From: Lactococcus lactis
GTDB lineage: Bacteria > Bacillota > Bacilli > Lactobacillales > Streptococcaceae
Assembly (NCBI RefSeq): GCF_029023865.1
Contig: NZ_CP118969.1
Span: forward strand, 372,001 to 436,000
Direction: 5' to 3'
DNA: 64,000 nt
Shown: in pieces, positions 37,110-49,182 of the stretch
Position numbering within the stretch: position 1 is the stretch's first letter
How the letters are laid out: each line of letters opens with the position of its first letter
Notes under the pieces: model-generated
Databases searched by the model: none
Seen by the model: the letters and a program-made list of their open reading frames with translations, nothing else
What the model was told of the DNA's origin: nothing
Program-made: the position numbers and the translations under genes

Positions 37110-38430
37110 TTTTAAAGATTATATTAACCAAACGTTAGAGAATATCAAATTTGAAAAACCAACTGAAGTACAAGAAAAATTGATTCCAATTGTTCTCTCA
37201 GGCCGTGACTTGGTAGGGGAATCAAAAACTGGTTCAGGAAAAACACACACTTTTTTACTCCCAATTTTCCAAAAAATTGATACTGATCTTGATGAAGTGC
37301 AAGCAGTCATTACGGCTCCTTCACGTGAATTAGCTACTCAAATTTACAAAGCAGCTCAAGAATTTACAAAAGTTAATGACAAGCTTCGTGTTTCAAACTT
37401 TGTTGGTGGGACTGATAAGGCCCGTCAAATCAAAAAATTGGAATCATCACAACCACATGTCGTAATTGGAACACCAGGTCGAATCCATGACTTAATCAAA
37501 TCTAATGCTTTAATTGTGCATACTGCTAATACTTTTGTTGTTGATGAAGCGGATATGACGCTTGACATGGGATTTTTGGCAGATGTTGACCAAATTGCTT
37601 CAAGTTTTGGTAAACGCGTGCAAATGCTCGTTTTCTCAGCAACTATTCCTCAAAAACTTCAACCATTTTTGAAAAAATATTTGCATAATCCTGTCATGCA
37701 AAAAATCGCCAATAAGACAGTAATTTCAGATACAATCGAAAATTGGCTTGTTTCTACCAAAGGAAGTTCTCATAACCAACTTTTGCTCCAATTGACAAAA
37801 GCAACGAATCCTTACATGGCAATGATTTTTGCCAATACCAAAGGTCGTGTTGATGACATTCATCATTTCTTGACAAGTAACGGACTTAAAGTTGCAAAAA
37901 TTCATGGTGATGTACCGCCACGTGAACGTAAACGTATCATGAATTCAATTAAAAATTTAGATTATCAATATGTTGTGGCAACCGATATTGCCGCGCGTGG
38001 AATTGATATTGAAGGTGTATCACACATTATCAATGATGAAATTCCAAAAGATTTAACTTTCTTTGTTCACCGAGTGGGTCGTTCTGGCCGTAATGGATTA
38101 CAAGGAACAGCCATTACACTCTATAGTCCTTCTGATGATTCAAGTATTCGTGAGATTGAAAAAATGGGTGTTACATTCCAACCAAAAGCTATTAAAGATG
38201 GTGAAATTGTTGATTCTTATGACCGTGACCGTCGTGAAAAACGGACGAAAAAACAAGATGAAATTTCAACAAAAACTATTGGTGCCCTTAAAAAAGGTAA
38301 AAAGCACGTTAAACCAGGTTACAAACGTGCAATTAAATGGCAAATTGAAGAAGATAACAAGAAAAAACGCCGTGCTGAGCGCAATAAAAATGCCCGTAAA
38401 ACACGTGATTCTCGTAAACAAAGTTTTTAA
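37090..38430 (+). CDS. rheA: DEAD-box ATP-dependent RNA helicase
   Basis: Unwinds RNA in the cytoplasm, likely in cold adaptation, ribosome assembly or mRNA decay. The 446-residue protein has the Q-motif region PTEVQEKLIP, GSGKT at 48-52, PSREL, TPGR, DEAD at 152-155, SATIP and HRVGRSGRNG, then a very basic C-terminal tail (about 380-446, Lys/Arg rich) that probably binds RNA. It resembles CshB-type helicases. SD is weak (GAAAGA), and a short ORF overlaps the start. Confidence 0.9.
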   Translation: MKFTDFNFKDYINQTLENIKFEKPTEVQEKLIPIVLSGRDLVGESKTGSGKTHTFLLPIFQKIDTDLDEVQAVITAPSRELATQIYKAAQEFTKVNDKLRVSNFVGGTDKARQIKKLESSQPHVVIGTPGRIHDLIKSNALIVHTANTFVVDEADMTLDMGFLADVDQIASSFGKRVQMLVFSATIPQKLQPFLKKYLHNPVMQKIANKTVISDTIENWLVSTKGSSHNQLLLQLTKATNPYMAMIFANTKGRVDDIHHFLTSNGLKVAKIHGDVPPRERKRIMNSIKNLDYQYVVATDIAARGIDIEGVSHIINDEIPKDLTFFVHRVGRSGRNGLQGTAITLYSPSDDSSIREIEKMGVTFQPKAIKDGEIVDSYDRDRREKRTKKQDEISTKTIGALKKGKKHVKPGYKRAIKWQIEEDNKKKRRAERNKNARKTRDSRKQSF

Positions 38431-38433
38431 TTA

Positions 38434-39018
38434 ATGAAAAAGACTTTTAAGATTATAGGCGCTTTTGTTGGTCTAATTCTTTTGATTTCAGTAATTTGTC
38501 TTGCTTTGATTCTTAGCAAATCTACTGACAGAACTGCTGAAAACTCCACAGACATTAAAACAATTTTAGTCCTTGGCTCACGAATAAATCAAAATAAAAA
38601 ACCAGCCAAGATTACTCAAGAGCGGCTAGATGCAGCACTTTTGCTTGCTAAGAATAATCCGCAAGCCAAAATTATTGTGTCTGGAGCAAAAGGAGCTGAC
38701 GAGCCTGTTAGTGAAGCTTTTAGTATGAAAAATTATCTGATAAGTCATCATATTAGGGCTGACAGAATTATTAGTGAAGATAAGGCGGGTGATACCGCGG
38801 AAAATATCGCTTATTCCAAAAAATATTTTGACGGAAAAACTGTGATTGTCACTAGCGATTTTCATCTTTACCGAGCCTTGTATCTAGCAAAACAAGAAGG
38901 TGTAAAAGTAGAAGGCTTTGCTGCAAAGACAAAAGTCAATAATCTTCTTTATTATCCTAATTATTATGGTCATGAAATTCTTGGCTTAATCTATGCTTTC
39001 GTTTTTGGAAAAGGCTAA
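38434..39018 (+). CDS. DUF218 (YdcF/ElyC-like) membrane-anchored protein
   Basis: A 194-residue protein with an N-terminal membrane anchor (about 5-29) and a DUF218 domain: ILVLGSRI, GDTAENI and VTSDFHLYRAL are typical of YdcF/SanA/ElyC relatives, linked to envelope metabolism without a settled reaction. It starts 3 nt after the helicase stop, so it is in the same transcript with little SD of its own. Two CTGACAG heptamers lie inside the gene (38525, 38759). Confidence 0.75.
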   Translation: MKKTFKIIGAFVGLILLISVICLALILSKSTDRTAENSTDIKTILVLGSRINQNKKPAKITQERLDAALLLAKNNPQAKIIVSGAKGADEPVSEAFSMKNYLISHHIRADRIISEDKAGDTAENIAYSKKYFDGKTVIVTSDFHLYRALYLAKQEGVKVEGFAAKTKVNNLLYYPNYYGHEILGLIYAFVFGKG

Positions 39019-39044
39019 GAAAATTTCAATTATTATAAGGATAA

Positions 39045-39118
39045 AAGCTGTCAGTAATTTTTACTGACAGTTTTGCTAAAATTTGGCAAATCCTTTCAAA
39101 CAATGATTCTGTCAGTAA
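39045..39118. repeat. CTGTCAGTAA / TTACTGACAG cluster after the DUF218 gene
   Basis: Here the order is reversed (tail-to-tail): CTGTCAGTAA at 39048, three-base spacer, TTACTGACAG at 39061, then another CTGTCAGTAA at 39109. The first pair can still fold as a terminator with TTTT after it. Confidence 0.8.
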
Positions 39119-39173
39119 ATTTTTAAAAGAATTTGTGGCGGAGCTAAATATTTCCAAATACGGAGAGTAAAAA

Positions 39174-39920
39174 ATGATGTTTCTACCCGAACAAATCAGT
39201 AAACTTAACGAGCTTGAAACGCTAGTTTTTGATTTTATCATTAAATCACCTGAAGAAGTCCAACAAATGACAATTCGTGATTTAGCAAGTCAAGTCCATG
39301 TTTCAACTTCGACAATTGTCCGACTATGTACAAAACTTGGTTTTGAAGGTTGGTCTGATTTAAAATTTTACCTCAAAAATCAACTCAAAGAAAAAACACC
39401 AGAAGAGCAACATTATGATAATATGCTCGAATTCAACATGTTTTTACGTCGAATGAATACAGATAATTATCAGGCAAAACTCAATAATGCTGCACAAATG
39501 ATTGCTAAAGCTGATTATACCGTGTTTTTAGGTTTAGGAACATCTGGTTCATTAAGTGAGTATGCTACTAAATATTTTGTAAATACTGGATTACGAAGCT
39601 TCGTTATTTCTGACCCGTTTCAAGCTGTTCAAGTTCAGGGTATGGGAAATGTTGTGGCAGTAATCATGTCTGTGTCAGGTGAAACAGAACAAGTTGTTAA
39701 TAAAGAATTGGAGTTTAAAGCGGGCGGAGCAAAAATTATTTCGATTACAAATAATGAAGATTGCACCGTTGCTAAACTTGCTGATTACCAACTCTCGTAC
39801 AATCTTGTTAACGAATGGTCCAAACAGTATCCTTTAGGGAATTTGACCACGCAACTCCCAGTACTAGCTATTTTAGAAATTTTAGCTCATAAATCGATTG
39901 ATTATCATCTTAAAAAATAA
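39174..39920 (+). CDS. RpiR/MurR-family transcriptional regulator (first)
   Basis: A 248-residue regulator: N-terminal helix-turn-helix (about 1-75, DLASQVHVSTSTIVRLCTKL) and a C-terminal SIS sugar-phosphate-binding domain (LGLGTSGSLSEYATKYF, SVSGETEQVV). SD GGAGAG. It lies just upstream of ptcB and may control sugar PTS genes; a second RpiR gene lies inside the ptc cluster. Effector unknown. Confidence 0.85.
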   Translation: MMFLPEQISKLNELETLVFDFIIKSPEEVQQMTIRDLASQVHVSTSTIVRLCTKLGFEGWSDLKFYLKNQLKEKTPEEQHYDNMLEFNMFLRRMNTDNYQAKLNNAAQMIAKADYTVFLGLGTSGSLSEYATKYFVNTGLRSFVISDPFQAVQVQGMGNVVAVIMSVSGETEQVVNKELEFKAGGAKIISITNNEDCTVAKLADYQLSYNLVNEWSKQYPLGNLTTQLPVLAILEILAHKSIDYHLKK

Positions 39921-39953
39921 TAAATTTGTTCCAAAAAGAGAAACAAATATTTC

Positions 39954-39985
39954 AAAAAGCTACTATTTGATAGTAGCTTTTTTAT
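39954..39985 (+). terminator. Terminator after first RpiR gene
   Basis: AAAAAGCTACTA/TAGTAGCTTTTTT with loop TTTGA. Confidence 0.88.
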
Positions 39986-40069
39986 TTTATGCCATAAAAG
40001 TCGCCTAAAGCTTGCTACAAAGCGAAAAATAAACTAATTAGTAAAATTTTTAAAGCACTTTCAAAAAAT

Positions 40070-40107
40070 AGATAACGCTTGCATTATGAAAATGAAAACG
40101 TTATAAT
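40070..40107 (+). promoter_or_regulatory. ptcBA promoter with two cre boxes
   Basis: TTGCAT (40079-40084), 17 bp, TATAAT (40102-40107). TGAAAACGTTATAA (40093-40106) fits the cre consensus at every position and overlaps the -10; a weaker cre at 40070-40083 overlaps the -35. Further ACGTTAA half-sites follow. CcpA repression is strongly suggested. Confidence 0.8.
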
Positions 40108-40161
40108 TATTTTTATAAAGAACGTTAAATTATAAAACGTTAAGAATAAGGAGAAATAATT

Positions 40162-40488
40162 ATGGCAGATAAAGTTATTGCACTTGCATGTGCAGCCGGT
40201 ATGTCAACATCACTTTTGGTATCAAAAATGCAAAAAGCAGCAGCAGATAACGGGAAAGATTACGAAATTTTCGCAAAATCAACAGCGGACATTGATAACA
40301 TGCTTGCCGGAACAGGCTCACCAAAACCTGACGTTCTTCTTTTAGGCCCACAAGTTGCCTTCATGAAAGGTGAAGTTGCTAAAAAAGCTGAAATCGCTGG
40401 TGTTCCAATGGACGTTATCAAAATGCAAGATTATGGAATGATGCGCGGAGATAAAGTTCTTGCAGCAGCTGAAAACTTGATGAATTAA
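40162..40488 (+). CDS. ptcB: Cellobiose-type PTS enzyme IIB
   Basis: A 108-residue IIB of the lactose/cellobiose family, phosphorylated on Cys10 in LACAAGMSTSLL. It passes phosphate from PtcA to the sugar in the membrane with a IIC such as PtcC. In L. lactis PtcAB also serves glucose/lactose-related transport, by established knowledge. SD AAGGAGAAA. A GAAA-loop hairpin separates it from ptcA. Confidence 0.95.
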   Translation: MADKVIALACAAGMSTSLLVSKMQKAAADNGKDYEIFAKSTADIDNMLAGTGSPKPDVLLLGPQVAFMKGEVAKKAEIAGVPMDVIKMQDYGMMRGDKVLAAAENLMN

Positions 40489-40511
40489 GGTTTGAAAATT
40501 TCAAACTTGTG

Positions 40512-40529
40512 AAAGAGCGAAAGCTCTTT
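40512..40529 (+). other. Intercistronic hairpin between ptcB and ptcA
   Basis: AAAGAGC-GAAA-GCTCTTT, a stable GNRA-loop stem. It may attenuate or stabilise the mRNA so that IIB and IIA are made in different amounts. Confidence 0.6.
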
Positions 40530-40572
40530 TACTATGTAAAAATCTAAGCAAAGAGAAATGGGAAGATAAGAA

Positions 40573-40923
40573 ATGACTGATAAATACGAGAATCCAACAA
40601 GTGATGACTACATGGGTGTTGTAATGGGCATTATCATGAGTGGAGGAAATGCCAAAGGTTTAGCCTTCCAAGCCATTCAACAAGCCAAAGCTGGTGAATT
40701 TGCCGAAGCTGAAAGTTCATTAAACGAAGCGAGTGAACAACTTCGTGAAGCACATGACGTTCAGACTGACCTTTTGACACGTTTAGCTCAAGGCGAAAAA
40801 ATTGGTTGGAATCTTTACATGGTTCATGCTCAAGACCACTTAATGAATGCGATTACCTTTAAAGACCTTGCTGTAGAAGTTGTCGGTCAAGAACAACGCC
40901 TGCAAGCACTTGAAAACAAATAA
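40573..40923 (+). CDS. ptcA: Cellobiose-type PTS enzyme IIA
   Basis: A 116-residue helical IIA of the lactose/cellobiose family with the phosphorylation motif VHAQDHLM (His85). It accepts phosphate from HPr and donates to PtcB. SD GGGAAGATAAG. Ends with a strong terminator, which isolates ptcBA from the following regulator. Confidence 0.95.
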   Translation: MTDKYENPTSDDYMGVVMGIIMSGGNAKGLAFQAIQQAKAGEFAEAESSLNEASEQLREAHDVQTDLLTRLAQGEKIGWNLYMVHAQDHLMNAITFKDLAVEVVGQEQRLQALENK

Positions 40924-40955
40924 TATAGCTCCTAGCTTATTAGAAAAGCAAGATT

Positions 40956-40981
40956 AAAAGTTGCGGAGACGCAACTTTTTT
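40956..40981 (+). terminator. Terminator after ptcA
   Basis: AAAAGTTGCG/CGCAACTTTTTT around GAGA. Confidence 0.88.
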
Positions 40982-41016
40982 CTAACCAAAAAGTTTAAAG
41001 AAGAAAGGAGAGAATG

Positions 41017-41745
41017 ATGAGTTTTTTTGGAAATGTTGACTTTCAAAAATTAACCTACACGGAAAGAACTTGTTATAGTTATTTACGAGATAATGTTGAT
41101 AAAATTCCTTATATGCGAGTCCGTGATATTGCTCTGGAAGCACATGTTGGAACTTCTAGCGTCATGCGCCTCATTCATAAAATGGGTTATGATTCATATA
41201 CAGATTTTAAAGAGTACATTATTGATAAAAAAGAATTGGAAAAAGGAAGCTCAAATACGGCAATTCCCTTTTCACTAGATATTTTCTCTAACGATATTGA
41301 ACAACGTTTGGATAATCTGGCACATCGAGTCATTGAAAGTGACAATATCATTTTTACAGGAGTAGGTTCCAGCGGTTTAATTTGCGATTATGCAGTCAGA
41401 AGATTAGCGGGAGTTGGAATTAATACCTTTTCATTTAGTGATGTGACTTATCCAATTGCTTCAAAATTACAAAATACAACCAACACTTTGGTAATTGCTT
41501 TATCCATCTCTGGGGAAACGAATGAAATCATTGAAGTACTGACCAGTCTGCGCTCTAATAAAGATGTCTATATTTCATGTATCACACCAAAATTGAATTC
41601 AAGTATTGCTGAACTGAGCGATTTTGTCCTTACTTATCGAATTAATGAACACCGAATCAATACGCATTATGATTTGACGAGTCAATTACCAACAGTTTAT
41701 TTGACTGAGCGTTTAACAGATTTGGTTTATCAATTATCAAATTAA
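41017..41745 (+). CDS. RpiR/MurR-family transcriptional regulator (second)
   Basis: A 242-residue regulator with N-terminal helix-turn-helix (IALEAHVGTSSVMRLIHKMG) and SIS domain (GVGSSGLICDYAVRRLAG, SISGETNEIIEVL). Two ATGs are adjacent; the second is better spaced from AAAGGAG. It is related to the regulator at 39174 but clearly diverged. Position between ptcBA and ptcC points to control of cellobiose/beta-glucoside uptake. Confidence 0.85.
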   Translation: MSFFGNVDFQKLTYTERTCYSYLRDNVDKIPYMRVRDIALEAHVGTSSVMRLIHKMGYDSYTDFKEYIIDKKELEKGSSNTAIPFSLDIFSNDIEQRLDNLAHRVIESDNIIFTGVGSSGLICDYAVRRLAGVGINTFSFSDVTYPIASKLQNTTNTLVIALSISGETNEIIEVLTSLRSNKDVYISCITPKLNSSIAELSDFVLTYRINEHRINTHYDLTSQLPTVYLTERLTDLVYQLSN

Positions 41746-41766
41746 AAAGCCAAATTGGCTTTTTTA
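41744..41766 (+). terminator. Terminator overlapping the stop of second RpiR gene
   Basis: AAAAAGCC/GGCTTTTTT with loop AAATT; begins inside the stop codon. Confidence 0.85.
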
Positions 41767-41933
41767 TCTGCTCAGCCGTTCCTAATCATTTGATGGATAA
41801 AACAAAAAAAGTTAAATTGAGATAACAAATATAATTTGCAAGGCTAATTTTCGCAACCTTAAAGGAAACTTATATGACATTTTTGGCACATTAGTCTTCA
41901 CGAGTGGTACAGAACCAAAGTTTTGGAAAAACA

Positions 41934-41972
41934 AGAAAGCGCTTTCTTTCTTTTGCTCTTTAGTGTTATAAT
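41934..41972 (+). promoter_or_regulatory. ptcC promoter with palindromic cre
   Basis: AGAAAGCGCTTTCT (41934-41947), a perfect 14-bp palindrome matching cre at 13 of 14 positions, followed by extended -10 TGTTATAAT (41964-41972). The cre covers the -35 position. The 165 bases before it hold nothing I can name. Confidence 0.75.
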
Positions 41973-42036
41973 GAAAATGTAGAAAAGATGAACGTGAAAC
42001 CAGTTCATCAAAAAAAGTAAAGGAGACTGTTCAACC

Positions 42037-43374
42037 ATGAACAATTTTATTCAAAACAAAATCATGCCTCCAATGATGAAATTTTTGAATACCCGTGCAG
42101 TCACGGCAATCAAAAATGGTATGATTTATCCTATTCCATTTATCATTATTGGTTCAGTATTCTTGATTCTTGGTCAATTGCCATTCCAAGCAGGCCAAGA
42201 CTTCATGAACAAAATCAAATTGGGCCCACTCTTTTTACAAATTAATAATGCTTCATTTGGTATTATGGCCTTGCTTGCCGTATTCGGTATTGCTTACGCG
42301 TGGGTTCGAGATGCAGGTTATGAAGGAGTTCCTGCTGGTTTAACTGGTATTATCGTTCACATCTTGTTGCAACCAGACACAATTCATCAAGTAACATCTG
42401 TTACTGACCCAACTAAAGTTTCAACTGCTTATCAAGTAGGGGGAGTAATTGACCGAGCTTGGTTAGGTGGGAAAGGGATGGTTCTTTCAATCATCGTCGG
42501 ACTCTTAGTCGGTTGGATTTACACTGGCTTTATGCGTCGTAACATTACAATTAAAATGCCAGAACAAGTTCCAGAAAACGTTGCGGCATCATTCACTTCA
42601 CTTGTTCCTGCAGGAGCAATCATTGCCTTAGCTGGTGTTGTTCACGGAATTACAACAATCGGATTCAACACAACTTTCATTGAATTAGTTTATAAATGGA
42701 TTCAAACTCCATTACAACACGTAACTGATGGCCCTGTCGGCGTCTTCGTTATTGCCTTTATGCCAGTATTTATCTGGTGGTTCGGTGTTCACGGAGCGAC
42801 AATCATCGGTGGGATTATGGGACCATTGCTTCAAGCCAACTCTGCTGACAATGCAGCCCTCTATAAAGCAGGACATCTCAGTCTTTCAAATGGAGCCCAC
42901 ATCGTTACACAATCATTCATGGACCAATACTTGACAGTTACTGGTTCTGGTTTGACCATTGGTTTGGTTATCTTCCTCTTAGTGAGTGCAAAATCAGTTC
43001 AAGGTAAAACTTTAGGACGTATGGAAATTGGACCTGCAGTGTTCAATATTAATGAACCAATTCTCTTTGGTCTTCCTATTGTCTTAAATCCTATTCTTGC
43101 AATTCCATTTATCTTAGCACCATTGATTTCAGGAATCTTGACTTACTTAGTGATTTATCTAGGAATCATTCCACCATTTAACGGAGCTTATGTTCCATGG
43201 ACAACACCTGCAGTTCTTTCAGGATACCTTGTAGGTGGCTGGCAAGGTATGGTTTGGCAAGTTATTATCCTTGCATTGACATCACTTCTCTACTGGCCAT
43301 TTGCCAAAGCTTATGACAATATTCTTCTTAAAGAAGAAGCTGAAACAGAAGCTGAAATTAATGCTGCTGAATAA
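42037..43374 (+). CDS. ptcC: Cellobiose PTS enzyme IIC
   Basis: A 445-residue membrane permease of the lactose/cellobiose PTS family with about ten helices; it lacks IIA and IIB domains, which PtcA and PtcB supply. PFAKAYDN and the GLPIVLNPILAIPF region with FNINEPILFG are IIC-lac/cel signatures. SD AAAGGAG is 11 nt from the ATG. A cre box over its promoter indicates carbon repression separate from ptcBA. Confidence 0.93.
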   Translation: MNNFIQNKIMPPMMKFLNTRAVTAIKNGMIYPIPFIIIGSVFLILGQLPFQAGQDFMNKIKLGPLFLQINNASFGIMALLAVFGIAYAWVRDAGYEGVPAGLTGIIVHILLQPDTIHQVTSVTDPTKVSTAYQVGGVIDRAWLGGKGMVLSIIVGLLVGWIYTGFMRRNITIKMPEQVPENVAASFTSLVPAGAIIALAGVVHGITTIGFNTTFIELVYKWIQTPLQHVTDGPVGVFVIAFMPVFIWWFGVHGATIIGGIMGPLLQANSADNAALYKAGHLSLSNGAHIVTQSFMDQYLTVTGSGLTIGLVIFLLVSAKSVQGKTLGRMEIGPAVFNINEPILFGLPIVLNPILAIPFILAPLISGILTYLVIYLGIIPPFNGAYVPWTTPAVLSGYLVGGWQGMVWQVIILALTSLLYWPFAKAYDNILLKEEAETEAEINAAE

Positions 43375-43377
43375 TAG

Positions 43378-44892
<1,515 letters not shown>

Positions 44893-44893
44893 A

Positions 44894-44925
44894 AATAAAA
44901 GACACGAAAGTGTCTTTTTATTTTT
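44894..44925 (+). terminator. Terminator after bglA
   Basis: AATAAAAGACAC-GAAA-GTGTCTTTTTATT. Confidence 0.88.
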
Positions 44926-45109
44926 ATTGGAATGTAAAGAAAACACTCCAAAAGTGGAAAAAGTAGTATAAAGGGTACGTAACTGTATTTTATTAATTTT
45001 TTGGTGAACTTTAAAGCCTAATAAAGTAAAAATATCAGATTATAAGTTATTTTCATGTAAAAAACGTTTCCGATATGAAAAGAATAAGGGTTGAATTTCC
45101 AACTAGCTT

Positions 45110-45137
45110 TTGACAAATTTGTTCATTTTGCTAAAAT
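45110..45137 (+). promoter_or_regulatory. Promoter of the 93-aa orphan
   Basis: TTGACA, 16 bp, TAAAAT with extended -10 TG. The 180 bases between bglA's terminator and this site show nothing recognisable. Confidence 0.75.
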
Positions 45138-45177
45138 ATCTTTACTGAGTAGTTCATGTGTAACAGAAAGGGGTTTT

Positions 45178-45459
45178 ATGCAAGCAAAATATAGGGGACA
45201 GCTTGTAGAAGTCTGGAAAATTTCGCATCGACCAATTCATGAAATATGGGTTAGGCAGGCTTTTGAACAAGAACGGCTTTCTTGGAATGAATGGAATAAA
45301 AACGTTTTAAATTTTGAGTCAATTTCAGGAGATTTGGCTTTAGTTGGCGATTTTTTGATTCAAAAAGATGGAAGAAGATTTCATGTTGTCAGCAGAGAAA
45401 ATGTTCAGCGGGATTTGGTCTTTATGGACACAGAAACAAATTTTAAAATTGGTAATTAA
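45178..45459 (+). CDS. Hypothetical 93-aa protein
   Basis: I do not recognise a family. The 93-residue protein has no membrane segment, several Trp residues (EVWKI, EIWVRQ, SWNEWNK) and looks like a small mixed alpha/beta domain. An in-frame TTG at 45091 lies upstream of the promoter, so the ATG at 45178, preceded by AAAGGGG, is the start. It stands alone before the tRNA gene. Confidence 0.7.
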   Translation: MQAKYRGQLVEVWKISHRPIHEIWVRQAFEQERLSWNEWNKNVLNFESISGDLALVGDFLIQKDGRRFHVVSRENVQRDLVFMDTETNFKIGN

Positions 45460-45575
45460 AACAGAAAAGTTGCATAGCTCAAGTCATTTTTTATTGATTT
45501 GGAGTTAGTAAATGATTATTAAAGCCTATCAGTCTTGATTTAAATGATTTAACAGGAAGTAGAGTGAGCTCATGC

Positions 45576-45604
45576 TTGCCATAAATTTATTTTTCCGCTA
45601 TAAT
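45576..45604 (+). promoter_or_regulatory. tRNA-Cys promoter
   Basis: TTGCCA, 17 bp, TATAAT, 12 bp before the mature 5' end. Confidence 0.75.
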
Positions 45605-45616
45605 AGTTAATGTTGT

Positions 45617-45687
45617 GGCGGCGTAGTGAAGTGGTAACACATGGCTCTGCAAAAGCTTAATCGTCGGTTCAAATCCGACCGTCGCCT
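45617..45687 (+). tRNA. trnC: tRNA-Cys (anticodon GCA)
   Basis: A 71-nt cloverleaf: acceptor GGCGGCG/CGTCGCC (one G-T pair) with T discriminator, short D arm (GTAGTGAAGTGGTAAC), anticodon arm with loop CTGCAAA, T arm GTCGGTTCAAATCCGAC. The 3' CCA is not encoded. Single tRNA with its own promoter and terminator. Confidence 0.95.
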
Positions 45688-45701
45688 TAATAAAAAAAGA
45701 T

Positions 45702-45728
45702 ACTTGCTTGGAAAAGCAAGTTTTTTTG
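45702..45728 (+). terminator. Terminator after tRNA-Cys
   Basis: ACTTGCTT-GGAA-AAGCAAGT then TTTTTTG. Confidence 0.88.
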
Positions 45729-45793
45729 TTTTAAATTACATCATTTTTTTAATAGAAATTTGCCTTTTTGATGTGCTTCGGTAATCATACTGA

Positions 45794-47785
<1,992 letters not shown>

Positions 47786-47803
47786 ACTAATTTGTATTGA
47801 ATA

Positions 47804-47900
47804 TTACTGACAGACTTTAGTGAGAGCGTAAATTTACTGACAGAAATTTGAACTTTGGTTCAATTGGTGGGGTCACTCTTTTGGGAGTTTGTCAGTAAAT
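47804..47900. repeat. Three TTACTGACAG-type words between ligA and dgk gene
   Basis: Direct copies at 47804-47813 and 47834-47843, and a degenerate reverse copy TTGTCAGTAA near 47890. The third can pair with either of the first two. Confidence 0.75.
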
Positions 47901-47940
47901 TATTTTTAAGAATGGATGAGAGAAGGTTTCGGAGAAAATG

Positions 47941-48966
47941 ATGAAGGCGAGATTGATTTACAATCCGACATCGGGTCAAGAAATTATAAAAAAACATATT
48001 GCAGATATTTTGGATAAATTAGAGCAATATGGTTATGAGGCCAGTGCTTATCAAACCACAGCAGAACAAGATTCCGCAAAAAAAGAGGCGGCAAGAGCAA
48101 CAGAAGCTGGCTTTGATTTAATCATTGCGGCTGGTGGTGATGGTACTATTAATGAAGTTGTAGCTGGAATTTCTCCTTTTGAGAAACGTCCTCAATTAGC
48201 TATTGTTCCAACGGGAACGACAAACGACTTTGCTAGGGCTTTAAAAATTCCAAGAGGAAAACCGCTTGAAGCGATTGAAATTATTGGTAAAAATCAGATT
48301 CTAAATATTGATGTCGGTCATGCCGTAATCAGAGAAACACAAGATGAACAGTATTTTATTAATATCGCTGCTGGGGGCGGTTTGACAGAACTTACTTACA
48401 GTGTTCCTAGTCATTTAAAAACGGCTTTTGGTTATTTGGCCTATTTAGCAAAGGGTGCAGAACTTTTACCTCGTGTGCGTAAAGCACCGGTTCGTGTTGT
48501 TCATGATGAAGGCGTATTTGAGGGTGATATTTCAATGTTCTTTGCCGCACTTACTAATTCAGTTGGTGGCTTTGAAAAGATTGCACCTGATGCTAAATTA
48601 GATGATGGACTTTTCACACTGATTTTGGTGAAAACAGATAATCTATTTGAACTTATTGCTTTACTTGCGATTGTAGCTAATGGAAAACATTTGGATGATG
48701 TTAATTTGGAATACATTAAAACAAGTAAAATTGAAATCGAAGCCTTAGGCGGTCAAAAAATTCTTCTTAATTTAGATGGAGAATATGGTGGAGATGCTCC
48801 AGTTCAATTTGATAATCTCAAAGGTCATTTGGATATGTATGTAAACCTTGATGAAATCAACGATGACCATTACCTTGGAGACGAAGAAACCTTGGCATTA
48901 GAAGCAGTTGCGCAAAAATTTGCCGAAGAAGCCAATAAAATTAAAGATGAAGATGAAGAAGATTAA
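47941..48966 (+). CDS. dgkB: Diacylglycerol kinase-like lipid kinase (DgkB/YegS family)
   Basis: A 341-residue member of the DAGK catalytic family; GGDGTINEV (about 65-73) is the nucleotide motif, VPTGTTNDFARAL the second conserved block. The Gram-positive enzyme returns diacylglycerol from lipoteichoic acid synthesis to phosphatidate; a wider lipid kinase role is possible. Adjacent ATGs at 47938 and 47941; the second is better spaced from GGAG. The C-terminus is a long acidic tail. Confidence 0.82.
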   Translation: MKARLIYNPTSGQEIIKKHIADILDKLEQYGYEASAYQTTAEQDSAKKEAARATEAGFDLIIAAGGDGTINEVVAGISPFEKRPQLAIVPTGTTNDFARALKIPRGKPLEAIEIIGKNQILNIDVGHAVIRETQDEQYFINIAAGGGLTELTYSVPSHLKTAFGYLAYLAKGAELLPRVRKAPVRVVHDEGVFEGDISMFFAALTNSVGGFEKIAPDAKLDDGLFTLILVKTDNLFELIALLAIVANGKHLDDVNLEYIKTSKIEIEALGGQKILLNLDGEYGGDAPVQFDNLKGHLDMYVNLDEINDDHYLGDEETLALEAVAQKFAEEANKIKDEDEED

Positions 48967-49008
48967 AAAGTTACTGACAGATCTGTCAGTAACTTTTTCT
49001 GTCAGTAA
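48965..49008. terminator. TTACTGACAG palindrome terminator after dgk gene plus extra copy
   Basis: AAAAAGTTACTGACAG, spacer AT, exact complement (48965-48998), directly followed by another CTGTCAGTAA (48999-49008). A lone copy follows at 49070-49079. Confidence 0.88.
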
Positions 49009-49118
49009 AATACGACGGCTCGGAGCATTTTAGTTGATGCTAAGAGAATTGTCAACTACATTAATAATTCTGTCAGTAAAATGTGCAACTTGTACAATTA
49101 ATTTAGGCAAATCACTGA

Positions 49119-49147
49119 TTGAAAACAGAAAACGTTTACAGTAGAAT
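49119..49147 (+). promoter_or_regulatory. msmK promoter with consensus cre
   Basis: TTGAAA, 17 bp, TAGAAT. AGAAAACGTTTACA (49127-49140), a full match to the cre consensus, fills the spacer, so CcpA would exclude RNA polymerase. Confidence 0.78.
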
Positions 49148-49182
49148 AATATTAAAGAACAAATGTTATTAGAGGAGAAAAA

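Noticed and set aside
45058-45071. Cre box before the 93-aa orphan (AAAAAACGTTTCCG)
   Set aside because: Three mismatches to the consensus, including the conserved G at position 2.
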